A stretch of DNA of 47,266 bases from Acinetobacter sp. (GCA_031277915.1 JAITLL010000069.1:1-47266), one strand, 5' to 3'; shown: positions 9,572 through 18,321, numbered from the stretch's first letter. Numbers and translations are program-made. Notes: a model not told the origin generated them from the sequence alone.

Positions 9572-10667
9572 GTGGAAATTAATCCTTATCTAAACCAATT
9601 GAAAGACTTAACTGATCGTAGCCAAACACTACGGGGGTATCTTTGACTACGATCTGAAAAAAGAACGTTTAGAAGAAGTTTTACGTGAGTTAGAAGACCC
9701 TGCGATCTGGAATGATCAAAACCGTGCTCAGGCAATGGCAAAAGAAAAGGGCGAACTAGAAAACGTTATTAATGTATTAGATGGCTTATCTACACAGCTT
9801 GAAGATGCTAAAGCAATGCTCGATTTAGCTGTTGAAGCGGATGATGAAAGCTTACTTGTAGATGTTCAGTCTGAGCTTGGTGCTGCCGAAGATGAATTAG
9901 CAAAACTTGAATTCCGCCGTATGTTTAGCAACCCAATGGACCCAAATCCTTGCTATGTCGAGATTCAGGCAGGTTCAGGTGGTACAGAAGCACAAGATTG
10001 GGCTTCAATGTTATTACGTATGTATATGCGCTGGATTGAACGTCACGGTTTTAAAGCAGAACTTATGGAAGTATCTGACGGTGACGTAGCTGGTATTAAG
10101 TCTGCAACGATTCGTGTTGAAGGTGAATATGCATATGGCTGGTTACGTACAGAATCTGGTGTACACCGTTTAGTGCGTAAGTCACCATTTGACAGTGGTA
10201 ACCGTCGTCATACGTCATTCTCTGCGGTATTTATTTCACCGGAAGTTGATGACAATATCGAAATTGATATTAATCCTTCGGATGTTCGTACTGATACTTA
10301 CCGTGCTTCTGGTGCAGGTGGTCAGCACATTAACAAAACAGATTCTGCTGTACGTTTGACGCACATTCCATCTGGTATTGTGGTGGCATGTCAAAACCAG
10401 CGCTCACAACATGCGAACCGTGATCATGCATGGAAACAGTTACGTGCAAAATTGTATGAACTAGAAATGCAAAAGCGTAATGAAGCAGCTCAAGCACTTG
10501 AAGACTCGAAGTCTGATATTGGTTGGGGTAGCCAAATTCGTTCTTATGTACTTGATGACTCTCGTATTAAGGACTTACGTACAGGTGTTGAAAACTCAAA
10601 TACTGGTGCAGTTCTTGACGGTGACCTTGATCGTTTCATTGAAGCGAGTTTAAAGCAGGGGTTATAA
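9572..10667 (+). CDS. prfB: Peptide chain release factor 2, expressed through a programmed +1 frameshift
   Basis: RF2 releases peptides at UGA and UAA codons. The gene starts at GTG 9572 (encoding [10 protein letters not shown]). It reads 24 codons to an in-frame TGA at 9644-9646, shifts +1 at CTT, and continues from GAC at 9645 to the stop at 10665-10667, giving 364 aa. The codon-recognition tripeptide SPF sits in RKSPFDSG, and the peptidyl-hydrolysis motif GGQ is in [14 protein letters not shown] at 9560-9563 is a plausible ribosome-binding site for the GTG. Taking the downstream ATG at 9735 as the start would lose about 54 residues of domain 1 and hide the frameshift. lysS, which follows prfB in many bacteria, is not present here. 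Confidence 0.96.
9632..9647 (+). promoter_or_regulatory. RF2 programmed frameshift site
   Basis: The sequence CGGGGGTATCTTTGAC carries the internal Shine-Dalgarno-like GGGGG, the conserved spacing, the slippery CTT codon, and the TGA stop followed by C (the weakest termination context). It is essentially the E. coli prfB recoding signal. Slow termination at UGA when RF2 is scarce promotes +1 slippage, which autoregulates RF2. Confidence 0.95.
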
Positions 10668-10762
10668 GAGTCTTTTGAACTTTTAGTTCTCTAAAACTCT
10701 TAAATTTTTAGCGATTAAAACGGCAAAGCAGTTCAGTGATCGGAATTTGATCGGAAAAATAC

Positions 10763-10811
10763 GATATGAATATCGAAATAAATAGATATGAATATCGAAA
10801 AAATGCGATAT
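10763..10811 (+). promoter_or_regulatory. Phased operator-like repeats upstream of the ArsR-type regulator
   Basis: GATATGAATATCGAAA occurs exactly at 10763-10778 and again at 10785-10800. A third GATAT starts at 10807, so the three copies begin exactly 22 bases apart, about two helical turns. The first 12 bases of each full copy are a dyad, GATAT-GA-ATATC. The array ends about 55 bases before the regulator ATG and probably overlaps its promoter. This is the usual layout for an autoregulatory operator bound by dimers side by side. Confidence 0.6.
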
Positions 10812-10866
10812 TATGTTTTCGAAATGCTGAACAAAGCTTTGTCCGTTTAAAAGACGTGTTGAGCCT

Positions 10867-11169
10867 ATGGATATTGATGTAATTAGCAAAGCCCTAGCCA
10901 ATCCTCTGCGTCGGCAGATTCTGCAATGGTTAAAAGAACCTGCGCATTATTTACCGGTAGAAGAGTGTGGTGGTAGTTTTGAAAAAGGGGTTTGCGCAGG
11001 TCATATTGAACGTTTGGGTAAAGTAGCTCAGTCTACAATGTCCAATCATTTGTCTGTATTACAACAGGCTGGTCTCATCCAAGTCCAGAAATATGGGCAA
11101 TGGTCTTATTTTTCACGTAACGAAGCTTTGATTCAGCAATATATCGAACATTTAAAACAAGCACTTTAA
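10867..11169 (+). CDS. ArsR/SmtB-family winged-helix transcriptional regulator
   Basis: This 100-aa protein is nearly all winged helix. The N-terminal helix is ISKALANPLRRQILQWL (the family pattern LADPTRRxIL), the recognition helix is around VAQSTMSNHLSVLQQAGLI (about residues 52-70), and the wing is VQKYGQWSYFSRN. It has two cysteines, Cys34 and Cys43, in an inserted loop before the recognition helix. It lacks the ELCVCDL metal-binding box of arsenic/zinc sensors. That fits a thiol or electrophile sensor, especially because an old-yellow-enzyme reductase starts 28 bases downstream. Phased dyads upstream suggest autoregulation. The inducer is inferred, not shown. Confidence 0.85.
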   Translation: MDIDVISKALANPLRRQILQWLKEPAHYLPVEECGGSFEKGVCAGHIERLGKVAQSTMSNHLSVLQQAGLIQVQKYGQWSYFSRNEALIQQYIEHLKQAL

Positions 11170-11197
11170 AACAAATAAAGTGTAAGTCGAGGCGATT

Positions 11198-12256
11198 ATG
11201 GCTGAACTCAATACTCCCCTAACAGTTGGTGATTTTGAAATTAAAAATCGACTGGTAATGGCTCCATTAACACGTGCACGTAGTGGCGAAAGCCGTGTTC
11301 CAAACGACTTAATGGTGGAATATTATCAACAACGTGCAAATGCTGGTCTCATTCTCACTGAAGCAACAGTAATTGGTTCAAAAACTGTGGGTTATGCAGA
11401 AACTCCTGGACTTTGGTCACAAGAGCAGGCACAAGCTTGGAATAAGATTATTGAAGCAGTTCATGCACAAGGTTCAAAAATTGTAGTTCAACTTTGGCAT
11501 GTAGGCCGCATCTCAGACCCTGAACTTTTGGATGGTGATATTCCAGTTGCACCAAGTGCGATTCAGCCTGAGGGTGAAGTAAGCCTATTACGTCCTAAAC
11601 GTCCATACGTAAAACCACGTGCGCTTTCAATTGAAGAAATTCAAGAAGTGGTTGCTCAATATAAACATTCAGCAGAATTGGCTAAAGCTGCAGGTTTTGA
11701 TGGTGTTGAGTTACACGCTGCAAATGGTTATTTAATTGACCAGTTCCTGCAAAGTAATACCAACCAGCGTGATGATGAGTATGGTGGTCCGGTTGAAAAT
11801 CGTGCTCGCTTGTTATTAGAAGTGGTTGATGCCTTTATTGAAGTGTGGGGTGCTGGCCGAGTAGGTGTACATATTGCACCACGTGGCGATTCTCATGATA
11901 TGGGTGATGAAAATCCATTAGCAACATTCGGTTATGTAGTTGAGCAGCTGAGCCAACGTAATGTAGCTTTCATTTTCTCTCGTGAATATGAAGCTGCCGA
12001 TAGTATTAGTCCTAAACTTCGTGAAAAATTTAATGGTGTTTGGATTGCCAATGAAAACCTGACACCAGAGTCTGCAAAACGTATTTTGCGTGAAGGTCAG
12101 GCGGATGCTGTGTCTTTTGGTAAGGCTTATATTGCGAACCCAGATCTTTTACAGCGTTTAGAGCAAGGTCTACCTTTAAATGAACTTCAACCAACGACTT
12201 TATATGCGAAAGGTGCTGAAGGTTATACAGACTATCCTGCTTTAGAAGCTTCATAA
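11198..12256 (+). CDS. nemA: Old-yellow-enzyme family alkene reductase (N-ethylmaleimide reductase-like)
   Basis: This 352-aa FMN-dependent TIM-barrel enzyme uses NAD(P)H to reduce the C=C bond of electrophilic alkenes (enones, maleimides, nitro-esters). It shows the family landmarks: MAPLTRARS near the FMN site, QLWHVGRISDP, and the substrate-binding His/Asn pair in the long signature GVELHAANGYLIDQFLQSN. The FMN-phosphate region DAVSFGKAYIANPDL is also present. The length matches NemA/XenB-type enzymes. It forms a two-gene unit with the ArsR-type regulator, so it is probably induced by reactive electrophiles. The symbol nemA is by resemblance; a XenA/XenB-like name would fit equally well. 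Confidence 0.9.
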   Translation: MAELNTPLTVGDFEIKNRLVMAPLTRARSGESRVPNDLMVEYYQQRANAGLILTEATVIGSKTVGYAETPGLWSQEQAQAWNKIIEAVHAQGSKIVVQLWHVGRISDPELLDGDIPVAPSAIQPEGEVSLLRPKRPYVKPRALSIEEIQEVVAQYKHSAELAKAAGFDGVELHAANGYLIDQFLQSNTNQRDDEYGGPVENRARLLLEVVDAFIEVWGAGRVGVHIAPRGDSHDMGDENPLATFGYVVEQLSQRNVAFIFSREYEAADSISPKLREKFNGVWIANENLTPESAKRILREGQADAVSFGKAYIANPDLLQRLEQGLPLNELQPTTLYAKGAEGYTDYPALEAS

Positions 12257-12332
12257 AATCATTCTATTATTAAGTTTTTCTTTTTACTGAACTTGCTCTT
12301 TCGTGAGTTCAATAAATGACTTTTCTTGTATA

Positions 12333-12370
12333 TGGTAGAGTTTAGGTATCGAAACTCTGCCATTTTTTTT
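12333..12370 (+). terminator. Rho-independent terminator after the alkene reductase
   Basis: The stem GGTAGAGTTT (12334-12343) pairs with AAACTCTGCC (12352-12361, one wobble), closed by an outer T-A pair and followed by eight Ts. It ends only about 55 bases before the waaA start codon, so the waaA promoter must lie within or just after it. Confidence 0.85.
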
Positions 12371-12424
12371 ATCTATGTTATATTTTCCCCAGTTTTTAAA
12401 TTTTGACTATTTGAGGCAAACCGC

Positions 12425-13717
12425 TTGGCGACCCCATTTTGGTACAACACAGCACTACATTTATTAAAACCGTTTTATCGCTGGCGGATAAAAAGACGTG
12501 CAGAAAGTCTAGAATTATATCATCAGGAATGTCTGGAAAGATTTGGACCGTTTGAAGATCCGAAAAATATAAAAGCCATCTGGTTCCATGCTGTCTCAGT
12601 CGGAGAGACCAATGCTGCACAGCCTTTAATTGAGCATTATCTTAAACTTGGGCAACCAGTTTTAGTGACCAATACTACAAAAACTGGTCAAGCACGCGCT
12701 AAGTCGCTCTTTTTGAAAGAGCCTTATCTAGATTTATTTCAAGCGGTTTATTTACCAGTAGATCAAAAACCTCTTTTAAAACAGTTTTTCGAATCATACC
12801 AACCGAGACTTTTAGCATTAGTTGAAACTGAGCTTTGGCCAAATTTAATCGATCAAGCCAAATTGCAGCATGTACCTTGTTTGCTACTTAATGCGCGGTT
12901 ATCTGAAAAGTCAGCAAAGGGTTATAGCAAAGTCTCTGGTTTAACCGCTGGTATGTTAAGACAAATCGATTGGGTGTTAGCACAAGATGGTGCAACCCGT
13001 CAGCGTTATGTCGAACTTGGTTTAGATGAGCATAAAAGTCAGGTCGTTGGAAATATTAAGTTCGATATTCATGTGCCTGAGGCTTTTATTAAACAAGCTA
13101 CCCAATTGCACCAGCAGTGGTATTTGGCAAATCGTCAGGTTGTGACGATTGCTAGTACACATGCACCCGAAGAACAACAAATTTTGGAGGCACTCGCACC
13201 TCATTTAAATTCAGATCGTGAGTTGGTATGTATTGTTGTACCGCGCCATCCTGAACGCTTTGATGAAGTATTTGAGGTTTGCCAAAATTTAAATTTAGTT
13301 ACCCATCGTAGAAGCATGGGGCAAAGTATTCATGCCAGCACACAGGTTTATTTAGCCGATAGCATGGGGGAGCTTTGGCTGTGGTATGGCCTAAGTCAGG
13401 TTTGTTTTGTGGGTGGTTCTTTAAATGAGCCGGGTGGTGGACATAATATTTTAGAGCCGATGGTTTTAAATGTGCCTACAGTGGTTGGGCCACGTTACTT
13501 TAACTTTCAAACGATTGTTGATGAGTTTATTGATGAAAATGGCGTACTGATCGCACAAGATGCACAGCAGGTGGTTGATATCTGGCTGGCGTGTCTGGCA
13601 GAACTTGAAGCCACTGAACAACTCGTTGCACAAGCACATAAAGTATTGCAGCGTAACCAAGGTTCATTACAAAAACATATTGGAGTGATTAATCGCTATT
13701 TGGCCGAAAAATCATGA
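12425..13717 (+). CDS. waaA: 3-deoxy-D-manno-octulosonic acid (Kdo) transferase
   Basis: WaaA (KdtA) adds Kdo residues to lipid IVA at the inner face of the inner membrane, the last step before the lipooligosaccharide core is built. The 430-aa protein is a GT30/GT-B glycosyltransferase. It has an N-terminal membrane-proximal helix (ALHLLKPFYRWRIKRRAES), the acceptor-side motif WFHAVSVGE with the catalytic Glu, VETELWPN, and the sugar-nucleotide motif GGSLNEPGGGHNILEP. Translation starts at TTG 12425, preceded by a GAGG ribosome-binding site; no in-frame ATG is available near the family N-terminus. The 3' end overlaps rsmE by 4 bases (ATGA), which implies coupling. Confidence 0.95.
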   Translation: MATPFWYNTALHLLKPFYRWRIKRRAESLELYHQECLERFGPFEDPKNIKAIWFHAVSVGETNAAQPLIEHYLKLGQPVLVTNTTKTGQARAKSLFLKEPYLDLFQAVYLPVDQKPLLKQFFESYQPRLLALVETELWPNLIDQAKLQHVPCLLLNARLSEKSAKGYSKVSGLTAGMLRQIDWVLAQDGATRQRYVELGLDEHKSQVVGNIKFDIHVPEAFIKQATQLHQQWYLANRQVVTIASTHAPEEQQILEALAPHLNSDRELVCIVVPRHPERFDEVFEVCQNLNLVTHRRSMGQSIHASTQVYLADSMGELWLWYGLSQVCFVGGSLNEPGGGHNILEPMVLNVPTVVGPRYFNFQTIVDEFIDENGVLIAQDAQQVVDIWLACLAELEATEQLVAQAHKVLQRNQGSLQKHIGVINRYLAEKS

Positions 13718-14421
13718 ATATCGTTTTATTAGAGCTTGGAGATACTCAGTCAGAGATCTGGTCGATACATTCAAAGCGTCAAGTGCAACATTTGCGTGAA
13801 CATCTTGATATTACGGTTGGCCAGAATCTGAAAGTGGGTATTCGAAACGGTGCTCGTTATTTCACAGAAATTGTTTCGATGAACGAACAAGAAGTCTGTG
13901 TCCGTCCCGTTCATGAAGAAATAGTACCAGCAAAACTTCCGGTTCATTTAATTGTAGCTTTACCAAGACCTAAAGTTTTACGCCGTTTAATGATGGACAG
14001 TGTAACTTTGGGAGTGCAAAAAATTAGTCTGATCCATAGTTATCGCGTTGATAAAAGCTATTGGCAAACTCCGTTTTTACAGCAAATGGATCATTACGTT
14101 ACGCTTGGGTTAGAGCAAGCAGGTGATACGATTGCCCCTGAAATTCAACTTTATAAACGCTTTAAACCTTTTGTTGAAGATGTTTTACCAACCCTAATTT
14201 CAGAAGAAACTCCTGCCTATGTAGCTCATCCTTATGCCGAGCAGAGTATGCCAAACAGTGTTAGTCATGCTTGCACTGTGGTCGTTGGGCCTGAAGGTGG
14301 ATTTATTCCTTATGAAATTGATTTACTCACAAAAAACGGCTGCCAAGCAGTGAGCTTAGGCAACCGTATTTTAAGAACTGAAACGTCTATTTCTTATATT
14401 TTAGGACGTTTATTTGTTTGA
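13714..14421 (+). CDS. rsmE: 16S rRNA (uracil-1498-N3)-methyltransferase
   Basis: RsmE methylates U1498 of 16S rRNA using S-adenosylmethionine. The 235-aa protein has an N-terminal PUA-like domain followed by a SPOUT (trefoil-knot) domain. The knot motifs are visible as LIVALPRPKVLRRLMM, the SAM-loop VVGPEGGFIPYEIDLL and the C-terminal SLGNRILRTETSISYIL. The ATG overlaps the waaA stop (ATGA). At its 3' end the gene overlaps the convergent MscS gene by 12 bases, so no intergenic terminator separates the two, an unusually tight convergent arrangement for this window. Confidence 0.95.
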   Translation: MNIVLLELGDTQSEIWSIHSKRQVQHLREHLDITVGQNLKVGIRNGARYFTEIVSMNEQEVCVRPVHEEIVPAKLPVHLIVALPRPKVLRRLMMDSVTLGVQKISLIHSYRVDKSYWQTPFLQQMDHYVTLGLEQAGDTIAPEIQLYKRFKPFVEDVLPTLISEETPAYVAHPYAEQSMPNSVSHACTVVVGPEGGFIPYEIDLLTKNGCQAVSLGNRILRTETSISYILGRLFV

Positions 14422-15381
14422 GTTCTCGGCACTCAATGGCAAATGATTTACAGCCATTTTTAATTCCTGAATTGGGTAAGGAATATTAATGCCGTTGGTA
14501 TTGAAAGCTTGTTTTACTAGAGCTTGAATGGTGCTTGTAGATGATGAAATATCAGTTTCAGTTGTATCAATCCACCAGCGTACCGTAAGGTTAACCGAGA
14601 AATCTGCTAAAGCTGTTACATTGACTGAGAATGACGGATGACTAAGTACATTTCGATCATTATTAAGTATATCTAAAATGATTTTTTTCGCTTTTTGTTC
14701 ATCGTCGTCATAGCCAATTCCGACTACAAACTCGCAGCGTCGTTGTTGGTAAGCTGTATTTACAGTTAAAGCACTCGTATAAACAGTTGCGTTTGGAATA
14801 ACAATACGACGACCATCCGGTGAGCGTAAAAAAGTTGCACGAATCTGAATATCTTCAACAGTACCTTCAAGTGAATTTACAACAATTGAATCGCCAATAC
14901 GGAATGGTTCACTGAGTAGAATTAAAATACCAGAGAGCAAGTTTTGGAAAATATCTTTAAATGCAAAACCAATTGCGACAGAGCCGATACCCAGCGCACT
15001 CATGAGTTGTCCTGGTGTAAACCCTGGAATCATAATGACTAAAGCAATTAAAAAACCAAAGAATAAAATCGCTGTACTACCAACGCGGTTTAAAACCAGA
15101 ACTAGATTTTGACGCGTATAAGAGCGGTTTTCTAAAGTCTTACGAACAAAGAACTTAAAAAATTTGGTGAGTAACCAAAAAATAATAAAAACGATAATCG
15201 CAATGCAAATATAAGGTACACGTTCCCAAAAACTATCTACAATCTTGTCGATAGTAGTATAGGCATCATGATATTTTTCAGTATGCGCTAAAACTGTTTG
15301 GGTAGTTTTAGTGCCTGCTTCTTGCAAAAGCTCACCTGTATTTTTTGCAACTTCCGTTAAGGATTTTTGTTCATCAGCCAC
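14410..15381 (-). CDS. MscS-family mechanosensitive ion channel
   Basis: This 323-aa inner-membrane protein has about three transmembrane helices. One is near residues 55-72 (YICIAIIVFIIFWLLTKF) and a second near 98-115. A Gly/Ala-rich pore helix follows (PGQLMSALGIGSVAIGFAFK), which leads into the signature IFQNLLSGILILLSEPFRIGD. The cytoplasmic beta domain follows (DSIVVNSLEGTVEDIQIRAT, then RRIVIPNATVYTS), with an alpha/beta vestibule at the C-terminus. The size and layout match small-conductance channels that open during hypo-osmotic shock. The N-terminal 50 residues are hydrophilic. The gene lies downstream of the DUF805 gene on the same strand, separated by two tandem hairpins, and converges on rsmE with a 12-base overlap. 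Confidence 0.92.
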   Translation of the reverse strand: MADEQKSLTEVAKNTGELLQEAGTKTTQTVLAHTEKYHDAYTTIDKIVDSFWERVPYICIAIIVFIIFWLLTKFFKFFVRKTLENRSYTRQNLVLVLNRVGSTAILFFGFLIALVIMIPGFTPGQLMSALGIGSVAIGFAFKDIFQNLLSGILILLSEPFRIGDSIVVNSLEGTVEDIQIRATFLRSPDGRRIVIPNATVYTSALTVNTAYQQRRCEFVVGIGYDDDEQKAKKIILDILNNDRNVLSHPSFSVNVTALADFSVNLTVRWWIDTTETDISSSTSTIQALVKQAFNTNGINIPYPIQELKMAVNHLPLSAENSNK

Positions 15382-15403
15382 GACAAGTCTCTATAGAATA
15401 AAT

Positions 15404-15462
15404 TGATGAAAGCTGTTTTCCCGGCTTTCATCATAGTAGGAGATAAAATGTGCGCCTACTAT
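15404..15462 (-). repeat. Two tandem hairpins between the DUF805 gene and mscS
   Basis: TGATGAAAGC (15404-15413) pairs perfectly with GCTTTCATCA (15424-15433) around a 10-base loop. ATAGTAGG (15433-15440) pairs with CCTACTAT (15455-15462) around 14 bases. The two stems abut. Neither is followed by a T-run on either strand, so they are not standard terminators. They fill most of the 115-base gap between the two minus-strand genes. Confidence 0.6.
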
Positions 15463-15496
15463 AATGAGTTCATCTGAATAATAAAGTGTTTTTTAA

Positions 15497-16072
15497 TTAA
15501 AAGTATTGCGTTCCTTTTTGTAAGATTTGTGTAGGTGTTTCTAGCGTGCCCGTACCCGAGAAGTAGTAAAAAAATCCTGCGGTAGAAATAAGAGTGATCA
15601 AAATAATGAATAGAATAAACCAAGCCATCAATTTTTCTATAAAGGTTGAAGTTCTAAGGGGGCCGTATTGATTTGGACCTGCTGTACCTGAGGCAAGTAA
15701 TAAATAAAGCATAAAAAAGAACTGTACTAATGGAATAAATAGTAGCAGCCCCATCCAGCCACTCTTATTTAAATCGTGCAGACGTCGAACAACAAGAATA
15801 ATGTTGAGATAGATTAGAAATAACCAAAAAACCCAGACCACTAAAGCACTTATACCTGAAAGAGAGCTATAAAATTCAAAATTAAACAGATCGCTTGAAA
15901 GCTGAAAACTTCCAAGAAATGAAGCTAAAATGAAATAACCCAGACAAGTGATTAAATAAATCAGGCCATATCCACCCAAGTAACTCATGCGGTTAAAACG
16001 ACCATGAATTGAAAAAGGGCTATCTTTAAATGGGAGTTGAGGAGGGAGAGAAGAGGGAGTTTGGGCAAACAT
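15497..16072 (-). CDS. DUF805 inner-membrane protein
   Basis: This 191-aa protein has the DUF805 pattern: a short cytoplasmic N-terminus ending in FSIHGRFNRMSYLGGY, then about four hydrophobic helices. The motif LVVRRLHDLNKSGW lies between helices, followed by a loop with TAGPNQYGPL. The RxHDxxxSGW signature is diagnostic of the family. Members are small membrane proteins of unknown function that recur near phage, tail or stress genes in some genomes. A fourth helix (LMAWFILFIILITLISTAGF) is followed by a short tail. No promoter was identified with confidence, but a 20-base inverted repeat lies 46 bases upstream of the start. Confidence 0.85.
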   Translation of the reverse strand: MFAQTPSSLPPQLPFKDSPFSIHGRFNRMSYLGGYGLIYLITCLGYFILASFLGSFQLSSDLFNFEFYSSLSGISALVVWVFWLFLIYLNIILVVRRLHDLNKSGWMGLLLFIPLVQFFFMLYLLLASGTAGPNQYGPLRTSTFIEKLMAWFILFIILITLISTAGFFYYFSGTGTLETPTQILQKGTQYF

Positions 16073-16117
16073 TTTATTTTATTCCTGTGTTGCATCTAAA
16101 AGGTAAAATAATCCTTG

Positions 16118-16137
16118 TTGATGGTCAAAACCATCAA
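16118..16137. promoter_or_regulatory. Perfect dyad in the DUF805-acs intergenic region
   Basis: TTGATGGT (16118-16125) and ACCATCAA (16130-16137) form a perfect 8-bp inverted repeat with a four-base centre. It lies 46 bases upstream of the DUF805 start and about 230 bases upstream of acs. There is no T-run beyond AAAAC on the plus side, so an operator is as likely as a hairpin. The rest of the 16073-16366 gap is AT-rich without a gene. Confidence 0.4.
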
Positions 16138-16244
16138 AACTTGAAAAAATTATAAAAGTAAAAGCTATAGACAAATGTTTTAAATCAACTTAATTTTATA
16201 AAAATGTTCATAATTTCGTGTGCTTGAGTAGGTGGTTAATATGT

Positions 16245-16254
16245 GACCAAAGTC
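16245..16254 (+). promoter_or_regulatory. Candidate CrbR-type operator upstream of acs (GACCAAAGTC)
   Basis: The 10-mer GACCAAAGTC, a GAC-N4-GTC dyad, is found here 113 bases before the acs ATG. The identical 10-mer occurs 97 bases before the DUF485-actP start (27206-27215). A one-base variant lies upstream of the unknown gene at 22476-23243. The shared position and sequence suggest a binding site for one regulator. The adjacent CrbR/ErdR-type response regulator is the obvious candidate. Confidence 0.5.
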
Positions 16255-16366
16255 GGATTGTCTAGGCTTTAAAAACGTCATCATACTGAAAAGGCATTCA
16301 AATAAGATCCAGTAAAATAATAGCCACAGTCTCGAGATGGGATGCACAAGATCAAGGAAGTTACGT

Positions 16367-18316
16367 ATGAATGAGATCTATCCAGTACCAGAGGAATTTA
16401 AAAAAACAGCTCGTACTCTTGAAGCAGACTACTTTAAACGTTATCAACACTCTATCGAGAACCCAGATGAATTCTGGGCTGAGCAAGCTAAAATTGTCGA
16501 TTGGATAAAGCCATTTACCCAAGTTAAAAATACCAGTTTTGATAAAGACAATTTCAAGATTGAGTGGTTTGCCGATGGCGAGCTGAACGTGTCAGCAAAC
16601 TGCCTAGACAGGCATCTAAAAGAGCATCCTCATAAACCAGCGATTATTTGGGAAGGGGACCATCCTTCTCGTCATAAAATCGTTTCTTATAAAGAATTAC
16701 ACGATGAAGTTTGTCGCTTTGCCAACGTTTTAAAGAAATATGGCATTGGTAAAGGTGACCGTGTTGTGTTGTATATGCCAATGGTCACTGAGGCTGCAAT
16801 TGCCATGTTAGCCTGTGCTCGTATTGGTGCAGTCCACTGTGTAGTATTTGGTGGTTTCTCGCCAGATTCTTTAGCAAGCCGTATTGAAGATAGCCAAGCT
16901 AAACTGGTGATTACCGCAGACTCAAGTCTACGTGCTGGAAAATTATTACCACTCAAAGAAAATGTCGATTTAGCTCTAGAATTGCCGGGTACGGAGTGCG
17001 TTGAAAATGTAGTGGTGGTTTACCGTAATGCCAACCCGATTGAAATGAAGCCGGGCCGTGATTTGTGGTATCACCTCATTATTATGGAAGTTGATGCAAA
17101 CTGTCCTCCAGAACCTATGAAGGCAGAAGACCCATTATTTATTCTCTATACCTCGGGCTCAACAGGTAAACCAAAAGGTGTTTTGCACACCACAGGTGGT
17201 TATCTGGTTTATGTGACAAGTACCTTTAAAGAGGTGTTCGACTTAAAACAAGATGATGTGTACTGGTGTACGGCAGATGTAGGCTGGATTACAGGACATA
17301 GCTATCTACTCTATGGTCCACTTGCAAATGGCACTACGACTTTAATGTTTGAGGGTGTACCTCAATATCCAACATGGGCACGTCTTGGTCATGTGGTCGA
17401 TAAACACAAAGTTTCTATTTTGTATACAGCACCAACCGCGATTCGAGCCATGATGCGAGAAGGTGATTCGTTTGTACGTGAAAGTAACCGTAGCAGCTTG
17501 CGTTTACTTGGTTCGGTCGGTGAACCGATTAACCCTGAGGCTTGGAACTGGTATTACAACGTTGTAGGTGAAGGCCGCTGTCCAATTGTTGATACATGGT
17601 GGCAAACTGAAACAGGCGGTATATTAATTGCGCCATTGCCGGGTGCAACAGCTTTAAAACCAGGTTCGGCAACGCGTCCGTTATTTGGTATTCAACCCGC
17701 CATTGTAGATGGTGAAGGTAATGAGCTAGAAGGCGTAGTCGAAGGCAATCTGGTGATTAAAGATTCTTGGCCAGGCCAAATGCGTACTATTTGGGGTGAC
17801 CCAGACCGGTTTATTGAGGCTTACTTCTCGACCTTTAAAAATACCTACTTTACAGGTGATGGTGCTCGCCGTGATGAAGATGGTTATTACTGGATCACAG
17901 GTCGTGTTGATGATGTCTTAAACGTTTCAGGCCACCGTTTAGGTACTGCTGAAATTGAAAGTGCACTGGTATCGCATGAAGCCGTGGCAGAAGCTGCAGT
18001 AGTGGGAATGCCTCATGATATTAAAGGACAAGGTATTTGTACGTTCGTAACCTTGCAAGCGGGCGTTCCAGAGTCGGAAGAGTTGCGTAAAGAGTTAATT
18101 AACTGGGTACGTAAAGTACTTGGCCCAGTGGCTTCACCCGATGCATTGCATTGGGCACCAGCATTACCGAAAACCCGATCTGGTAAAATCATGCGCCGTA
18201 TTTTAAGAAAAATTGCGGCAAATGAACTAGATAGTTTAGGTGATACTTCAACCTTGGCTGAACCTGCTGTGGTAGATCAGTTAATTGCAACGGTTTACCC
18301 CGATAAACAAAACTAA
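16367..18316 (+). CDS. acs: Acetyl-CoA synthetase (AMP-forming)
   Basis: Acs activates acetate to acetyl-CoA through acetyl-AMP and is the high-affinity route for acetate use. The 649-aa protein has the adenylate-forming core motif [12 protein letters not shown] (about residues 262-273), WWQTETGG near residue 415, and [20 protein letters not shown] in the hinge region. The C-terminal [11 protein letters not shown] holds the catalytic lysine that is acetylated in relatives. The start is placed at ATG 16367 because AAGGAAG lies 6 bases upstream and the protein then begins [11 protein letters not shown] as in the family; an upstream in-frame ATG (16337) would add ten residues. The actP transporter and a CrbS/CrbR-type system are within 11 kb. 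Confidence 0.97.
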   Translation: MNEIYPVPEEFKKTARTLEADYFKRYQHSIENPDEFWAEQAKIVDWIKPFTQVKNTSFDKDNFKIEWFADGELNVSANCLDRHLKEHPHKPAIIWEGDHPSRHKIVSYKELHDEVCRFANVLKKYGIGKGDRVVLYMPMVTEAAIAMLACARIGAVHCVVFGGFSPDSLASRIEDSQAKLVITADSSLRAGKLLPLKENVDLALELPGTECVENVVVVYRNANPIEMKPGRDLWYHLIIMEVDANCPPEPMKAEDPLFILYTSGSTGKPKGVLHTTGGYLVYVTSTFKEVFDLKQDDVYWCTADVGWITGHSYLLYGPLANGTTTLMFEGVPQYPTWARLGHVVDKHKVSILYTAPTAIRAMMREGDSFVRESNRSSLRLLGSVGEPINPEAWNWYYNVVGEGRCPIVDTWWQTETGGILIAPLPGATALKPGSATRPLFGIQPAIVDGEGNELEGVVEGNLVIKDSWPGQMRTIWGDPDRFIEAYFSTFKNTYFTGDGARRDEDGYYWITGRVDDVLNVSGHRLGTAEIESALVSHEAVAEAAVVGMPHDIKGQGICTFVTLQAGVPESEELRKELINWVRKVLGPVASPDALHWAPALPKTRSGKIMRRILRKIAANELDSLGDTSTLAEPAVVDQLIATVYPDKQN

Positions 18317-18321
18317 TTTTT

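Noticed and set aside
10683-10901. 72-codon frame on the minus strand between prfB and the ArsR gene
   Set aside because: It runs through the operator-like repeats and into the regulator gene, has biased low-complexity content and no ribosome-binding site; it is a shadow frame.
12284-12310. TGAACT...AGTTCA hairpin after the alkene reductase as a terminator
   Set aside because: No T-run follows on the plus strand; the better terminator is the adjacent stem at 12333-12370.
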